A stretch of DNA of 56,003 bases from Bacteroidetes bacterium GWF2_33_38 (GTDB lineage: Bacteria; Bacteroidota; Bacteroidia; Bacteroidales; GWF2-33-38): positions 1-56,003 of the forward strand of contig MEOF01000060.1 of NCBI GenBank assembly GCA_001769505.1. Direction: 5' to 3'. The position numbers and the translations under genes are program-made. Positions 18,153-26,951 of the stretch are shown here, piece after piece. Within the stretch, counting starts at the first letter, position 1. Each line of letters starts with the position of its first letter. The notes beneath the pieces are model-generated. The model was not told where the DNA came from, ran no database searches, and saw nothing but the letters and a program-made list of their open reading frames with translations.

Positions 18153-18932
18153 ATGCAAGAACGCCACCAAAACGAAGAACTATATTTCTATGAACAATCG
18201 TTCACAGCACAGAAATATATAATACCATTTATTGAAGAATTTAAAGCTGTAAATTCCGAAACTTTAATTCTCGAAGTTGGAACCAACAAAGGCGGAAATA
18301 TGGAAGAATTCCTAAAACGTGATTGTAAAGTTGTTGGCGTTGATATTAACGAACCAGCTATAAAATTTGCTCAAAATAAATTTAAATCATATATTGATAA
18401 ACAAAAAGCAGAATTCATTTTTGAAGATATTTACAATTACAAAACTGCCGAAAAGTTCGATCTTATTTTTATGAAAGATACCATCGAGCATATTCCAAAT
18501 CAGGAAAAACTGATGTCGCATTTGAAATATTATTTAAAATCCGACGGCATTATTTTTATTCAATTTCCACCATGGTATATGCCTTTTGGCGGACATCAAC
18601 AAATTATGGAAAGCAAATTTTCAAAAATTCCATACATTCATCTTTTTCCAACATTTTTGTACAAATTCTTGATGAAAATTGCAAAAGAAGACCAATCAAC
18701 AATTGATGAACTTTTATATATAAAACGAGTTGGGATTAGCATCGATCGGTTGAAACGAATTTTAAAATCGAACAATTACCAAATATTAAAATCGGTTCAT
18801 TATTTTATAAATCCAAACTACGAAGTTAAATTCAAACTCAAACCAAGAGTTCAATGGGCGTGGGTTTCATCAATTCCATTTTTGAGAAATTTTGTAATTA
18901 CTTCGAGTTATTATATTGTTTCTTCAAAATAA
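18153..18932 (+). CDS. Class I SAM-dependent methyltransferase
   Basis: The protein has 259 residues. Motif I is LILEVGTNKGGNMEEFL, followed by the acidic end of strand 2 (VVGVDINEPAIKFAQ) and a motif IV region FDLIFMKDTIEHIP, all typical of the Methyltransf_11/25 group. The C-terminal 100 residues are lysine- and aromatic-rich with no recognised domain. It stands alone, between a divergent aminopeptidase and the Fic cassette. The substrate is unknown; small molecules or glycan precursors are typical for such proteins. Confidence 0.85.
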   Translation: MQERHQNEELYFYEQSFTAQKYIIPFIEEFKAVNSETLILEVGTNKGGNMEEFLKRDCKVVGVDINEPAIKFAQNKFKSYIDKQKAEFIFEDIYNYKTAEKFDLIFMKDTIEHIPNQEKLMSHLKYYLKSDGIIFIQFPPWYMPFGGHQQIMESKFSKIPYIHLFPTFLYKFLMKIAKEDQSTIDELLYIKRVGISIDRLKRILKSNNYQILKSVHYFINPNYEVKFKLKPRVQWAWVSSIPFLRNFVITSSYYIVSSK

Positions 18933-18961
18933 TTAGTAGTAGCAATGCTAAGAATTAAACT

Positions 18962-19021
18962 CTAAAATTTGGTATAAAAATTTGAAATTCTGGTTCTAAT
19001 TCCAACATAAAAATAACTATT
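18962..19021 (-). pseudogene. Relic 3' end of a second copy of the RemB/Wzi-like gene
   Basis: Read on the minus strand, 20 codons encode NSYFYVGIRT-RISNFYTKF-stop. The intact gene at 20,233-21,813 ends NSYFYVGIRT-SISNFYTDF-stop, and the nucleotides are similarly close. Nothing of the remaining ~500 codons is present here; the sequence passes directly into a direct repeat and then the Fic gene. It is best read as the stump of a tandem paralogue whose body was lost or replaced. Confidence 0.75.
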
Positions 19022-19080
19022 TTTGCCCTTATTGGTTTTATCACCAACAAGCACAATACACAAATCTAATCAAAAATTAC
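19021..19080 (+). repeat. Direct repeat, left copy, flanking the Fic gene
   Basis: This ~60-bp sequence (GCCCTT ... ACCAACAAGCACA, then CACAAATCTAATCAAAAATTAC) recurs in the same orientation at 20,077-20,135, on the other side of the Fic gene. The last 22 bases are identical and the first part is diverged. The two copies bracket about 1 kb. Confidence 0.8.
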
Positions 19081-19142
19081 CGATGAGAAATACTTGCTAT
19101 TTACATCAACAAAGGGAGAACGGTTTACTTTACATTTTTTAT

Positions 19143-20024
19143 TTAATTATTTTCTTCGTAGTAGTAAGAGTAGTCAATCCCTTTCATATACATTTCGCGA
19201 TTGTTGATTTTGTCGGTGAGTGCATTATTTAAAAGAGTCTTTAGAACATTGCTGTTTGTTGGGCTTAGCATCATTGCTTTCATATACTCCCCTTTGCTTA
19301 TTTTGCTCCAATCCACGCATTTTTTAAGGCTGTTTTTTAATATCAAATCCAACCATATTCGGGCACTTCTGCCATTGCCTTCCATAAAAGGGTGAGCAAT
19401 GTTTATTTCTACATATTTGTTTACGATTTCGTCAAATGTAGTTTCGGGCATTGCTTCTATTTGCTTTAATGTATCTCCTAAAAAGCGTGATATGGCAAAT
19501 TGAAAACCAGCTTTTGAAATATTTTTCTGTCTGATTTGTCCTGCAAAATCATACAATCCGCCAAATAAATATGCGTGTATTTGTTGCAAGCCTTTGGTTG
19601 TGCCAATTTCAATGCTGTCGATAAAAGAACTTTCAAACAAGGCATAGGCTTTTATTTTGCTTTTTCCGTCAATGCTTTCGTCGCTGAAAGTAAACCAATC
19701 AATAAACCGGTTCGCTTTTGTTCCGGGAAAGGTTTTGCCTAAGGAAATAATGCCCTTATAGTCGAGCATATCGGCTAAACGAATTTTACCGTCGGGGGCA
19801 ATAAATTTCAACTGGGTAGTAACACTAACCACTTGACTATTTTCTTTCTTCAGTTTGGCTTTTAGGTATTTCCAATAGTTGCGGGTTTTGGTGTAGTCGT
19901 TTTGGTCGGTAAGCACGGCAACAATATCCAACACAGAAAACCACCATTTGGCGTTTTGCTCGTCCCAAACAGCTCGCACCTCGCGGTCGTTAAAAAAACG
20001 GATGGATATTTTTGAATTATTCAT
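19143..20024 (-). CDS. BRO-N / Fic domain protein (probable AMP-transferase or toxin)
   Basis: The protein has 293 residues. Residues 1-110 resemble BRO-N / phage antirepressor domains ([28 protein letters not shown]). Residues ~130-270 form a Fic domain with a complete motif [12 protein letters not shown], catalytic His211, plus an upstream [14 protein letters not shown] flap. Fic enzymes usually move AMP from ATP onto a protein hydroxyl, and many act as toxins or growth regulators. I see no clear (S/T)xxxE(G/N) inhibitory helix in the protein and no separate antitoxin gene beside it. The gene looks richer in G and C than its flanks and sits between direct repeats, which suggests horizontal acquisition. 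The target is unknown. Confidence 0.88.
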   Translation of the reverse strand: MNNSKISIRFFNDREVRAVWDEQNAKWWFSVLDIVAVLTDQNDYTKTRNYWKYLKAKLKKENSQVVSVTTQLKFIAPDGKIRLADMLDYKGIISLGKTFPGTKANRFIDWFTFSDESIDGKSKIKAYALFESSFIDSIEIGTTKGLQQIHAYLFGGLYDFAGQIRQKNISKAGFQFAISRFLGDTLKQIEAMPETTFDEIVNKYVEINIAHPFMEGNGRSARIWLDLILKNSLKKCVDWSKISKGEYMKAMMLSPTNSNVLKTLLNNALTDKINNREMYMKGIDYSYYYEENN

Positions 20025-20076
20025 AATTTAATGTCTTCTATTTTGCTGCTTTGTGATATTGCAAAGTTTTGATAAT

Positions 20077-20135
20077 TTTCGCCCTTGCTGTATGATTACC
20101 AACAAGCACATTACACAAATCTAATCAAAAATTAC
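20077..20135 (+). repeat. Direct repeat, right copy, flanking the Fic gene
   Basis: This is the partner of 19,021-19,080, about 50 bases upstream of the Fic ATG. It probably overlaps that gene's promoter region. About 45 bases further right, the stretch TTTACTGATGTGAAATATTT also resembles sequence just after the left copy. Confidence 0.8.
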
Positions 20136-20232
20136 AAAATCTTCAAGAAAACGAAAATCCGATACGTTAAGCTCTTAAATTTTACTGATGTGAAATATTT
20201 GCCGGTATTGCTACCACTAGAAAGCACACGTA

Positions 20233-21813
20233 TTAAAAATCGGTATAAAAATTTGAAATACTAGTTCTAATACCAACATAAAAGTAACTATTTCGTTTTT
20301 CGACAAGTTCGTTTTTATACAGTCGGTAGTTGTAACTAGCAAATATTTGCATATTGTTTCGTGGATTTACAGTGTAGCTAAACGAAAGTGCATGGTGAAT
20401 AATTTTTGTACGAACGCCTCTACCAGTTGCAAAGTCGCTTTCATCGGCAATAGCCGAAAACTGCGAATCGGAAAGATAAATATTTGAGCCGTAATGCGTT
20501 CCCATTGAATCGGCTCCCTGCGTAATGTGATTAAATTTGTACGAAAAACTAAATCGTTGATATCGATAGGTCAAAATTGACAAAAATTCTTTAAAATTTG
20601 CACCAAGAATATGTGCCATAGGTTGATTGTAAAACGTAAAATTTTGTTTTGCATTTTCTGATGCGTACATGTAAGGACTTGCTTGATTGTATTCAGCTTG
20701 GAAATAGAGATTTTTTACACCAAGTGGCTCAAAATATTTTCCACCGATTTGAAATGCTGTTTTTTTGAAAACAGTATCCGAATTTTGATATTTTCCGTCA
20801 AATGCGAACTGTGCATAAAATTGTATTTGCTTATGAGGGATAAACTTAATATTTGTTCCTATCAATGCGTTGTGGTCAGAATTAAACCCGACGAATGGAA
20901 GCCTTGAATAAATTACGGGAACAAAATACATTGCCGAAAATTTATTGTTTTCGGTTTCGGTTGTCGTTTCCCATAATATTGCTTCAAAAAAACCAATATG
21001 AATGGCTTTTGTAAGAATAATATTTAAAAAGTTAAAGGTGCCGTGTTTGCGTTGAAAGCCAATTAACAAAGGATTATCGTACGATTTTATTTTTTGAGAA
21101 GCATTAAACATGGCAACATATTGAATGCGTTTATGTGTAATGGTAAATTTAGCAAAGGGATAAGCTGGAGATACATCTGACAACAAAAGCGAGCGATACC
21201 CCTCTCCAATAACATTTTTACCATGCCCAACTTGAAGATTAAAAAATTGATTCGGAGAATACGATAAATGTCCGGTTGCAGGAGCAAAATCATAGCCATA
21301 CGACATTAAACCCTTTGTTCGACCTCGACCCGGTACAACTCGCGAATAATTTATAAACGAAGCTATATAATCGGGGAAAAATGCTTGACTTTCTTGAAAC
21401 ACCGAAACAAACGAGAGTTTTTCAGCTATTTTGCCTCGCACCATAACTCCTCTGATATTATAGTTTAATGCAGAATCGGAAAGAATATCAAGCCCTTTGC
21501 TATAATCAAGCAAAAAATTGACATCTAAATAAAACTCACTTGTATCAACATTAACCAAATCCTCGACCAATAATTTACGCAGAAAAATATTGTGTTTATA
21601 CTTATTTTTTGGTTCAAACGGAGTGAGCAGCGAATCAACATTTATGCCTGCAATATTGTTGTACACATAAGGTTTTGATGCTGTATGAATATTTAAATCA
21701 CTTGAATTTATACCATATTCAAGATTTTTAGTAACATCATTTTCGATTAAAATAATGTTCGATTGTGAAAAACAAAACAAGGGGAATAATGCGAGTAGAA
21801 TCGTAAGCCTCAT
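20233..21813 (-). CDS. RemB / capsule-assembly Wzi-like outer-membrane protein
   Basis: The protein has 526 residues. A signal peptide (MRLTILLALFPLFCFSQS) precedes a protein made largely of alternating beta strands ending in an aromatic C-terminus, as in outer-membrane barrels. The stretch NLQVGHGKNVIGEGYRSLLL resembles RemB gliding proteins and Wzi-type capsule-attachment barrels. It starts nine bases after the WecA-like gene stops, in the same operon. That supports a role in surface polysaccharide display or motility. The family assignment comes from motif recall and length, so the precise function is uncertain. A relic of a second copy lies at 18,962. Confidence 0.7.
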   Translation of the reverse strand: MRLTILLALFPLFCFSQSNIILIENDVTKNLEYGINSSDLNIHTASKPYVYNNIAGINVDSLLTPFEPKNKYKHNIFLRKLLVEDLVNVDTSEFYLDVNFLLDYSKGLDILSDSALNYNIRGVMVRGKIAEKLSFVSVFQESQAFFPDYIASFINYSRVVPGRGRTKGLMSYGYDFAPATGHLSYSPNQFFNLQVGHGKNVIGEGYRSLLLSDVSPAYPFAKFTITHKRIQYVAMFNASQKIKSYDNPLLIGFQRKHGTFNFLNIILTKAIHIGFFEAILWETTTETENNKFSAMYFVPVIYSRLPFVGFNSDHNALIGTNIKFIPHKQIQFYAQFAFDGKYQNSDTVFKKTAFQIGGKYFEPLGVKNLYFQAEYNQASPYMYASENAKQNFTFYNQPMAHILGANFKEFLSILTYRYQRFSFSYKFNHITQGADSMGTHYGSNIYLSDSQFSAIADESDFATGRGVRTKIIHHALSFSYTVNPRNNMQIFASYNYRLYKNELVEKRNSYFYVGIRTSISNFYTDF

Positions 21814-21822
21814 GTAATCGAA

Positions 21823-22872
21823 CTATTTAGTTGCAACATTCTTTTTTATAAGCTCAAGCATATAAATAAAAGCGATGTAAACGATGGCCAAAATTGCACC
21901 CAAATAGTAGTTTCCTAAATAATCGAACATAAACGAAATTACAATCAACAATAGCGAAAGTGCCGACAACGTAAGAGTGGCTTGAGTGTGCGACATCCCA
22001 ATTTTTAACAAAATATGATGAATATGGCACTTGTCGGGTTTAAACGGAGAACGTCTTCGAGAAATTCTTAATGTAAAAACTCTTAGCAAATCAATCAAGG
22101 GAACAAACAAAATTCCCATAGCAACAATTGACGAAGAGTGTAAACAATAAACGCCTGTATATGTTTCGTTAAAGTCGATAAATTTTACTGCAAACACCGC
22201 CATAATAAATCCTAAAATCATAGAACCCGTATCTCCCATAAAGATTTTGGCAGGAGTTACATTGAATCTCAAAAATCCGAGCAATGCTCCGGCTAATGCG
22301 AAGGCCAAAATCGGAAATTGCCCATCTTGATCGGTTATATAAAACCAAGCTCCAAAAGTTAACGAAGCAATTATTCCAAAACTTGCCGAAAGACCATTGA
22401 TACCATCAATCATATTGTAGGCATTGATAATTACAAAAATGGTAAATATCGAAAAAAAGATACTGACAATATATGGAATTTCGAAGACGCCAAAAATCCC
22501 CGAAAAACTTGATATTCTGACTCCGCCCCACACAACAACTATAGCCGAAGCCAATAATTGACCCATCGCTTTTTTCATTGGGGAAAGTAATAATATATCG
22601 TCTTTTAATCCTGTAAAGAACAGAACAACCAGCGAAGCTATTACATATTGCATTTGAAACCACATAGAAAAATCGCCCCAAAGCGAAACAGAGAAAATAA
22701 TGGCAGCAAAAATAGCCATTCCACCAAGAGTAGGAATGTTTTCGCTATGGCTCTTTCTTGCTCCGGGCTCGTCGTATAAGTGCTTTGCTTTTGCGACTGC
22801 AATTATCGATGGTATTGCCACAAAAGACAAGGCCAAGGAAGTTAAAAAACTAAAGATTATATTTTGCCACAT
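21823..22872 (-). CDS. MraY/WecA/TagO-family glycosyl-1-phosphate transferase
   Basis: The protein has 349 residues and about ten membrane helices. It transfers a sugar-1-phosphate from a UDP-sugar to undecaprenyl phosphate, the first step of a surface glycan. Signature motifs are DEPGARKSHSENIPTLGG (first cytoplasmic loop), NAYNMIDGINGL, the catalytic region AKIFMGDTGSM, and the HIHHIL motif of the WecA group. MraY proteins differ there, so WecA/TagO is favoured over MraY. I chose the ATG at 22872; the GTG at 22878 overlaps the promoter box. It is followed closely by the RemB/Wzi-like gene. Confidence 0.88.
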   Translation of the reverse strand: MWQNIIFSFLTSLALSFVAIPSIIAVAKAKHLYDEPGARKSHSENIPTLGGMAIFAAIIFSVSLWGDFSMWFQMQYVIASLVVLFFTGLKDDILLLSPMKKAMGQLLASAIVVVWGGVRISSFSGIFGVFEIPYIVSIFFSIFTIFVIINAYNMIDGINGLSASFGIIASLTFGAWFYITDQDGQFPILAFALAGALLGFLRFNVTPAKIFMGDTGSMILGFIMAVFAVKFIDFNETYTGVYCLHSSSIVAMGILFVPLIDLLRVFTLRISRRRSPFKPDKCHIHHILLKIGMSHTQATLTLSALSLLLIVISFMFDYLGNYYLGAILAIVYIAFIYMLELIKKNVATK

Positions 22873-22877
22873 AAACA

Positions 22878-22885
22878 CAAAGATA
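22878..22885 (-). promoter_or_regulatory. -7 box (TATCTTTG) directly before the WecA-like gene
   Basis: An exact TAnnTTTG match on the minus strand ends six bases before the ATG at 22872, so the transcript would have almost no leader. It supports that ATG as the start. Confidence 0.45.
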
Positions 22886-23037
22886 AAACAAAATTATAGG
22901 CTTGTGAAAATTTTTTATGCCTAGAATCGCTAATATACTGATATTTACAACATTTCTTTGATGAAAGAATTGTTTAACCGTTCAAATACTCGGTATAGAT
23001 TGACCAATTTACTATTTTATAAGGATGGTTGATATCA

Positions 23038-23076
23038 AAAAAAAAGCAGCAAACAACTCTGTTTACTGCTTTTTTA
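23038..23076 (-). terminator. Rho-independent terminator after fusA
   Basis: On the minus strand, just past the fusA stop at 23085, AAAAGCAGTAAAC pairs with GTTTGCTGCTTTT around an AGAGTT loop, followed by a run of T. This is a strong, canonical terminator. Confidence 0.85.
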
Positions 23077-23084
23077 ACTGTTCT

Positions 23085-25154
23085 TTATTGCTTTTTCTTT
23101 TCTGCCAATTCTTTCAGAATTTCTTCTTGCAACGAATCAGAAACCAATGTGTATTTATTGAACTCCATTGAGTAATTGGCTCTTCCGCTCGAAATATTTC
23201 TCAATTGAGTGGCATATCCAAACATTTCTTTCAATGGAACAAATCCATTAATTTTTTGTGAGCCTTTTCTGTATCGTCGCATCGACTCGATTGTTCCTCG
23301 TTTTCGATTTAAATTGCTTACAATATCACCAATATATTCGTCGGGGGTGTTAATCTCAATCTTCATGGTTGGTTCCATTAGCTTAGGTGTGGCTTTACGG
23401 AATGCTTCTTTAAAGCAAATCGAGCCACAAGTTTGAAATGCCATATCTGATGAATCGACCGGATGGTAAGTTCCGTCGAGTAAAACCACTCTTACATCGA
23501 CAACAGGGAATCCTGCCAAAATACCTTCTTCCAGGGTTTTTTTAATTCCTTTGTTTATCGATGGAATATATTCTTGCGGAATTCGCCCACCTTTAACCAT
23601 ATCAACAAATTCGTAACCTTTTCCAGGATTCGGCTCAATACGCATGATGGTATGTGCAAATTGTCCTCGTCCTCCGCTTTGTTTCGCATATTTATAATCA
23701 GCCTGAACTTCATGAGAAATTGCTTCGCGGTAAGCAACCGATGGAGCTCCAACTTCAACCTCAACCTTAAACTCAGTAATTAACCTATCCATAATAATTT
23801 CTAGATGCAACTCTCCCATTCCTGAAATAATAGTCTCGCAGGTTTCTTCGTTATATCGTGCATTGAACGATGGATCTTCGTTTGACAATTTGCCCAAGGC
23901 TTCGCCTAATTTACTTTGGTCTTTTCTAACTTTTGGTGCAATTTTTAATTCTATTACGGTTGGTGCAATATGAATATTTTCTAACAACAATCGATGTTCG
24001 TTATCGCACAAAGTATCGCCTGTTTTTGTATATTTCATGCCGATAAGAGCAACAATATCTCCGGGTCCGGCTGACGCAACTTCTTCTCGTTCTTTAGCTT
24101 TAATTTTCAAAATTCTACCTATTCGCTCGTGTTTGCGTTTGCCCGGATTATACAATTGCATTCCACCTTCAAGCGAGCCTGAATAAATACGAATAAATGT
24201 TTGTTGTCCTACGAATGGGTCGTTAATAATTTTGAAAGCCAAGGCTGAAAATGGTTCACTCGACGAAGGATTTCTTTTGTGTGTTTTTTCAACATCATCG
24301 ATATCGGTTCCGAAAATTGCTCCAATATCTATCGGAGAAGGAAGTAAATCGTTTACGGCATTTAACAACAAACGAATACCTTTGTTTTTGTAAGCCGCAC
24401 CGCAAAATACCGGTGTAATCAGAAGTTTTAGAGTCGCTCTTCGGGCTGCTTTTCTAAGCAATTCGGGCGAAACTTCTTTTTCGTCTAAATACAATTCGGC
24501 TATTTCGTTATCGAAATCCGAAAGTTTTTCAATTAGTTGGTTTCTAACTTCTTCGACTTTATCTTTATACTCCGATGGAATTTCTTTGATTTCTTTTTCG
24601 TGTTCTTCGAAAATATATGCTTTACGTTCGATGATATCAATAACTCCCGTAAAATTTTCTTCAGCTCCTATTGGAAGTTGAAGAGGAAAAGCATTTGCAT
24701 CAAGATATCGGTTCATCATATCAACTACTTCGTTGAAATCGGCTCCGGTGCGATCCATTTTATTAATAAAAGCTATTCTCGGAACTTTATATCTATCGGC
24801 TTGATTCCATACTGTTTCGGTTTGGGGTTCAACACCTCCTACCGCACAAAAAACAGCAACCATTCCGTCGATAACTCGCAGCGAACGTTCAACCTCAACT
24901 GTAAAATCGACGTGCCCAGGAGTGTCGATAATATTTATTTGATTTCCATCCCATTGACAAGAAATTGCAGCCGAAGCAATAGTAATACCTCGCTCTTGTT
25001 CTTGTTTCATAAAATCCATGGTGGCTTGTCCATCGTGAACTTCGCCTGTTTTTCGCGTTACTCCGGTAAAAAATAAAATACGTTCGGTTACGGTTGTCTT
25101 GCCGGCATCGATATGAGCAGCGATGCCAATGTTTCTAATTTTTTGTAAAGTCAT
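23085..25154 (-). CDS. fusA: Translation elongation factor G
   Basis: The protein has 689 residues and drives GTP-dependent ribosome translocation. The G domain has the P-loop AHIDAGKTT, switch [15 protein letters not shown] (G3) and NKMD (G4); domains II-V follow, with the domain IV stretch [10 protein letters not shown] and [11 protein letters not shown]. The ATG at 25154 gives the normal family N-terminus ([10 protein letters not shown]); the extra 21 codons upstream in the same frame are not conserved. It stands alone with its own terminator and not beside rpsL/rpsG, and the G-domain wording ([14 protein letters not shown]) differs a little from typical str-operon EF-G. It may therefore be the second EF-G paralogue that many Bacteroidota carry; that point is inference. 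Confidence 0.93.
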   Translation of the reverse strand: MTLQKIRNIGIAAHIDAGKTTVTERILFFTGVTRKTGEVHDGQATMDFMKQEQERGITIASAAISCQWDGNQINIIDTPGHVDFTVEVERSLRVIDGMVAVFCAVGGVEPQTETVWNQADRYKVPRIAFINKMDRTGADFNEVVDMMNRYLDANAFPLQLPIGAEENFTGVIDIIERKAYIFEEHEKEIKEIPSEYKDKVEEVRNQLIEKLSDFDNEIAELYLDEKEVSPELLRKAARRATLKLLITPVFCGAAYKNKGIRLLLNAVNDLLPSPIDIGAIFGTDIDDVEKTHKRNPSSSEPFSALAFKIINDPFVGQQTFIRIYSGSLEGGMQLYNPGKRKHERIGRILKIKAKEREEVASAGPGDIVALIGMKYTKTGDTLCDNEHRLLLENIHIAPTVIELKIAPKVRKDQSKLGEALGKLSNEDPSFNARYNEETCETIISGMGELHLEIIMDRLITEFKVEVEVGAPSVAYREAISHEVQADYKYAKQSGGRGQFAHTIMRIEPNPGKGYEFVDMVKGGRIPQEYIPSINKGIKKTLEEGILAGFPVVDVRVVLLDGTYHPVDSSDMAFQTCGSICFKEAFRKATPKLMEPTMKIEINTPDEYIGDIVSNLNRKRGTIESMRRYRKGSQKINGFVPLKEMFGYATQLRNISSGRANYSMEFNKYTLVSDSLQEEILKELAEKKKQ

Positions 25155-25327
25155 TGTGTAATTGTATTCTGTGGGTAAAAATTTAAGCCTGCAAAGGTCG
25201 TATTTTAATCGATACAAAAATATTTTTCGTCAAAATAATACGAAAAAAGGCTTCTTTATTTTCATTTATAAGAAGATGGGGTGAAATGATTGTCCTTAAG
25301 TATAATGATTTTTTGTTAATGAACTGA

Positions 25328-25807
25328 TTAATACCTTATTCTTAACCCAATTCCGTTATAGGAAAGTCCGAATTTAAACTCAACACTATTTCTTCCTGTT
25401 TGTTGCAAACCATTATTGTATATATCGACTGCTTTTCTGGTATGTTTAGTATAGGCTAACGAAAAAGGAATTGAAACAACAATCAGTCCTGCCCCAACAG
25501 CTGCCAAATTCCAATTTGGCTCCCCTCCACCCGTTGCTGTACCTAGCTGCCAGCCAAGCATAAAACCACCAGCAGAGCCAAAAACTGTAGCTATGTCAGA
25601 ATACCTTTTTGCAATTTTCATTTCATTATAAGACGCTTCATTTGATGCGGAAATTTCAAGAAGATTTCGTGGAGTTAGTTTTTTACCATTCTGTAAAAAA
25701 ATGACACTTATTGGTGCACTCTTTACTTCAATGGTATCAGTATTGTTTTGCCCATAAAGGGGAAATATTGTAATTAATAATAGCCCAAATATGAATGCTT
25801 TTCTCAT
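25328..25807 (-). CDS. Small secreted or inner-membrane protein of unknown function
   Basis: The protein has 159 residues. A signal peptide (MRKAFIFGLLLITIFPLYGQ) is followed by a polar region, then a glycine-rich hydrophobic pair of segments (VFGSAGGFMLGWQLGTA; AAVGAGLIVVSIPFSLAYT) and a C-terminal strand ending GIGLRIRY. Similar short proteins are scattered through Bacteroidota without a function. No catalytic motif is visible. It stands alone between fusA and the restriction-modification region. Confidence 0.7.
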   Translation of the reverse strand: MRKAFIFGLLLITIFPLYGQNNTDTIEVKSAPISVIFLQNGKKLTPRNLLEISASNEASYNEMKIAKRYSDIATVFGSAGGFMLGWQLGTATGGGEPNWNLAAVGAGLIVVSIPFSLAYTKHTRKAVDIYNNGLQQTGRNSVEFKFGLSYNGIGLRIRY

Positions 25808-25938
25808 AGCTTTATGTTGATATTTCTGATTATTACATACTCCTGCAAGTCTAAAAACTTAAATTTCATTGTAAATTTGAATAAAAATAACCTTCAAATG
25901 CGAGAATTCAAAATGTATTTGCGAATATTTTTTAGTTT

Positions 25939-26138
25939 CTACCTTTTCATCATCTGGTAGTAATAATAGTAGCGACTAAGCATTTTATTGTTTTCCATTG
26001 TCATCAATTTATTTTCCGTTTTTGTTAATTGTTCAAGGTTCACTCTATCTTCAAAGCCTTGTCAGTAAAGGTTCTTGCATAGGCAGTAGTTTCGCTTACC
26101 TTAGACCTACTCACATAGCGAAGCTTAGTGTTATTCAT
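25939..26138 (-). pseudogene. Possible decayed gene fragment with a frameshift
   Basis: This 433-base gap (25,808-26,240) has no intact gene. On the minus strand an ATG at 26138 opens a 32-codon frame (RYVSRSKVSETTAYARTFTD ... ALKIE, stop). One base out of frame the sequence continues as EDRVNLEQLTKTENKLMTME to SRYYYYYQMMKR and a TAG at 25939. Both halves have protein-like composition and would join through one indel. I do not recognise the protein. A hairpin with 7-bp CATGCAA/TTGCATG arms spans 26,136-26,158. Confidence 0.35.
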
Positions 26139-26240
26139 GCAAATATGCGGCTTGCATGATGTTATAGACAGTGAATTTTTTATAACTATTCTTTTTTCGA
26201 CATAAGAAATATCTTCTTTTGTGTCTAATGCAATAAAAAA

Positions 26241-26951
26241 TCAAGAGAAATTAAAGAGCAAATGATGTATTATAAATTCAGAGCTAAACCTATTATGGTA
26301 ACTATCGAAAGTAAATTCATTTTCTTCTATTGAATTATCTACAATTCTTATTAAATCGCCATCAGATGTAGTATTGAATTTTTCATTTAGTTTAGATATA
26401 ATCTCATTTTTTGCAGATAAAACATCTCCCTCTAACACAAAACCTATCATACCGCCAAAATCTAATTTTTGAGCATATTTTCCATTGAAGTATCGATAAA
26501 CACCGCCATCAAAGATGTTTTCATTGTTTGAGTCCTTCTTGTAAGTATTATAGTAAACGTATTTATTGACTAAATCTTGACTATCATTCAAATTTTTACA
26601 CTCAAAATGGAATTCTTTGCTTTTCCAATTCGTGCTATGTATGGTAATATCATAATTTCCCTCAACTTCTTCATCATTTGTATTTTCTCCAAAAGCCGTA
26701 AAATGATAGCTAAATTCCCTATCAGCATTTAGTTTAATCCTTAAAAATTTTGCAATTTCTCTTTCAACTCTTGGATATGATTTTTTAATCTTTTCTTTTA
26801 ATTCTATGCTATCGTAATTTTGATAAAATGTGAGTAAATAATAGAAAATCCATTTTTTCCAAAAATCATCATCCAATTCTTTTAAAAGATGGATATAGTT
26901 TGGCAATTGAGAGGGTTTATTAACTTTAATGTATTCTCTTTCCATTTCCAT
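26241..26951 (-). CDS. Probable PD-(D/E)XK restriction endonuclease subunit
   Basis: The protein has 236 residues and no match I can name. It carries a clear nuclease core: YDITI (Asp101) followed by EFHFECKNL (Glu117-x-Lys119), with a hydrophobic strand around each half, the spacing usual for PD-(D/E)XK enzymes. It starts inside the 3' end of the methyltransferase gene (26-base overlap), so the two are translationally coupled. From this pairing I infer that it is the cutting partner of that methyltransferase. A second possible start is the ATG at 26945. The DNA is strongly AT-rich. Confidence 0.68.
   Translation of the reverse strand: MEMEREYIKVNKPSQLPNYIHLLKELDDDFWKKWIFYYLLTFYQNYDSIELKEKIKKSYPRVEREIAKFLRIKLNADREFSYHFTAFGENTNDEEVEGNYDITIHSTNWKSKEFHFECKNLNDSQDLVNKYVYYNTYKKDSNNENIFDGGVYRYFNGKYAQKLDFGGMIGFVLEGDVLSAKNEIISKLNEKFNTTSDGDLIRIVDNSIEENEFTFDSYHNRFSSEFIIHHLLFNFS

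Noticed and set aside
19021-20135. The direct repeats as inverted ends of a transposon
   Set aside because: They are in the same orientation, not inverted, and no transposase or integrase lies between them.
23574-25076. Long plus-strand frames opposite fusA
   Set aside because: Phe/Ile/Ser-rich translations typical of antisense to a conserved AT-rich gene; fusA is unmistakable on the other strand.
25155-25217. 21-codon N-terminal extension of EF-G
   Set aside because: EF-G proteins begin just before the P-loop; the extension has no conserved sequence.
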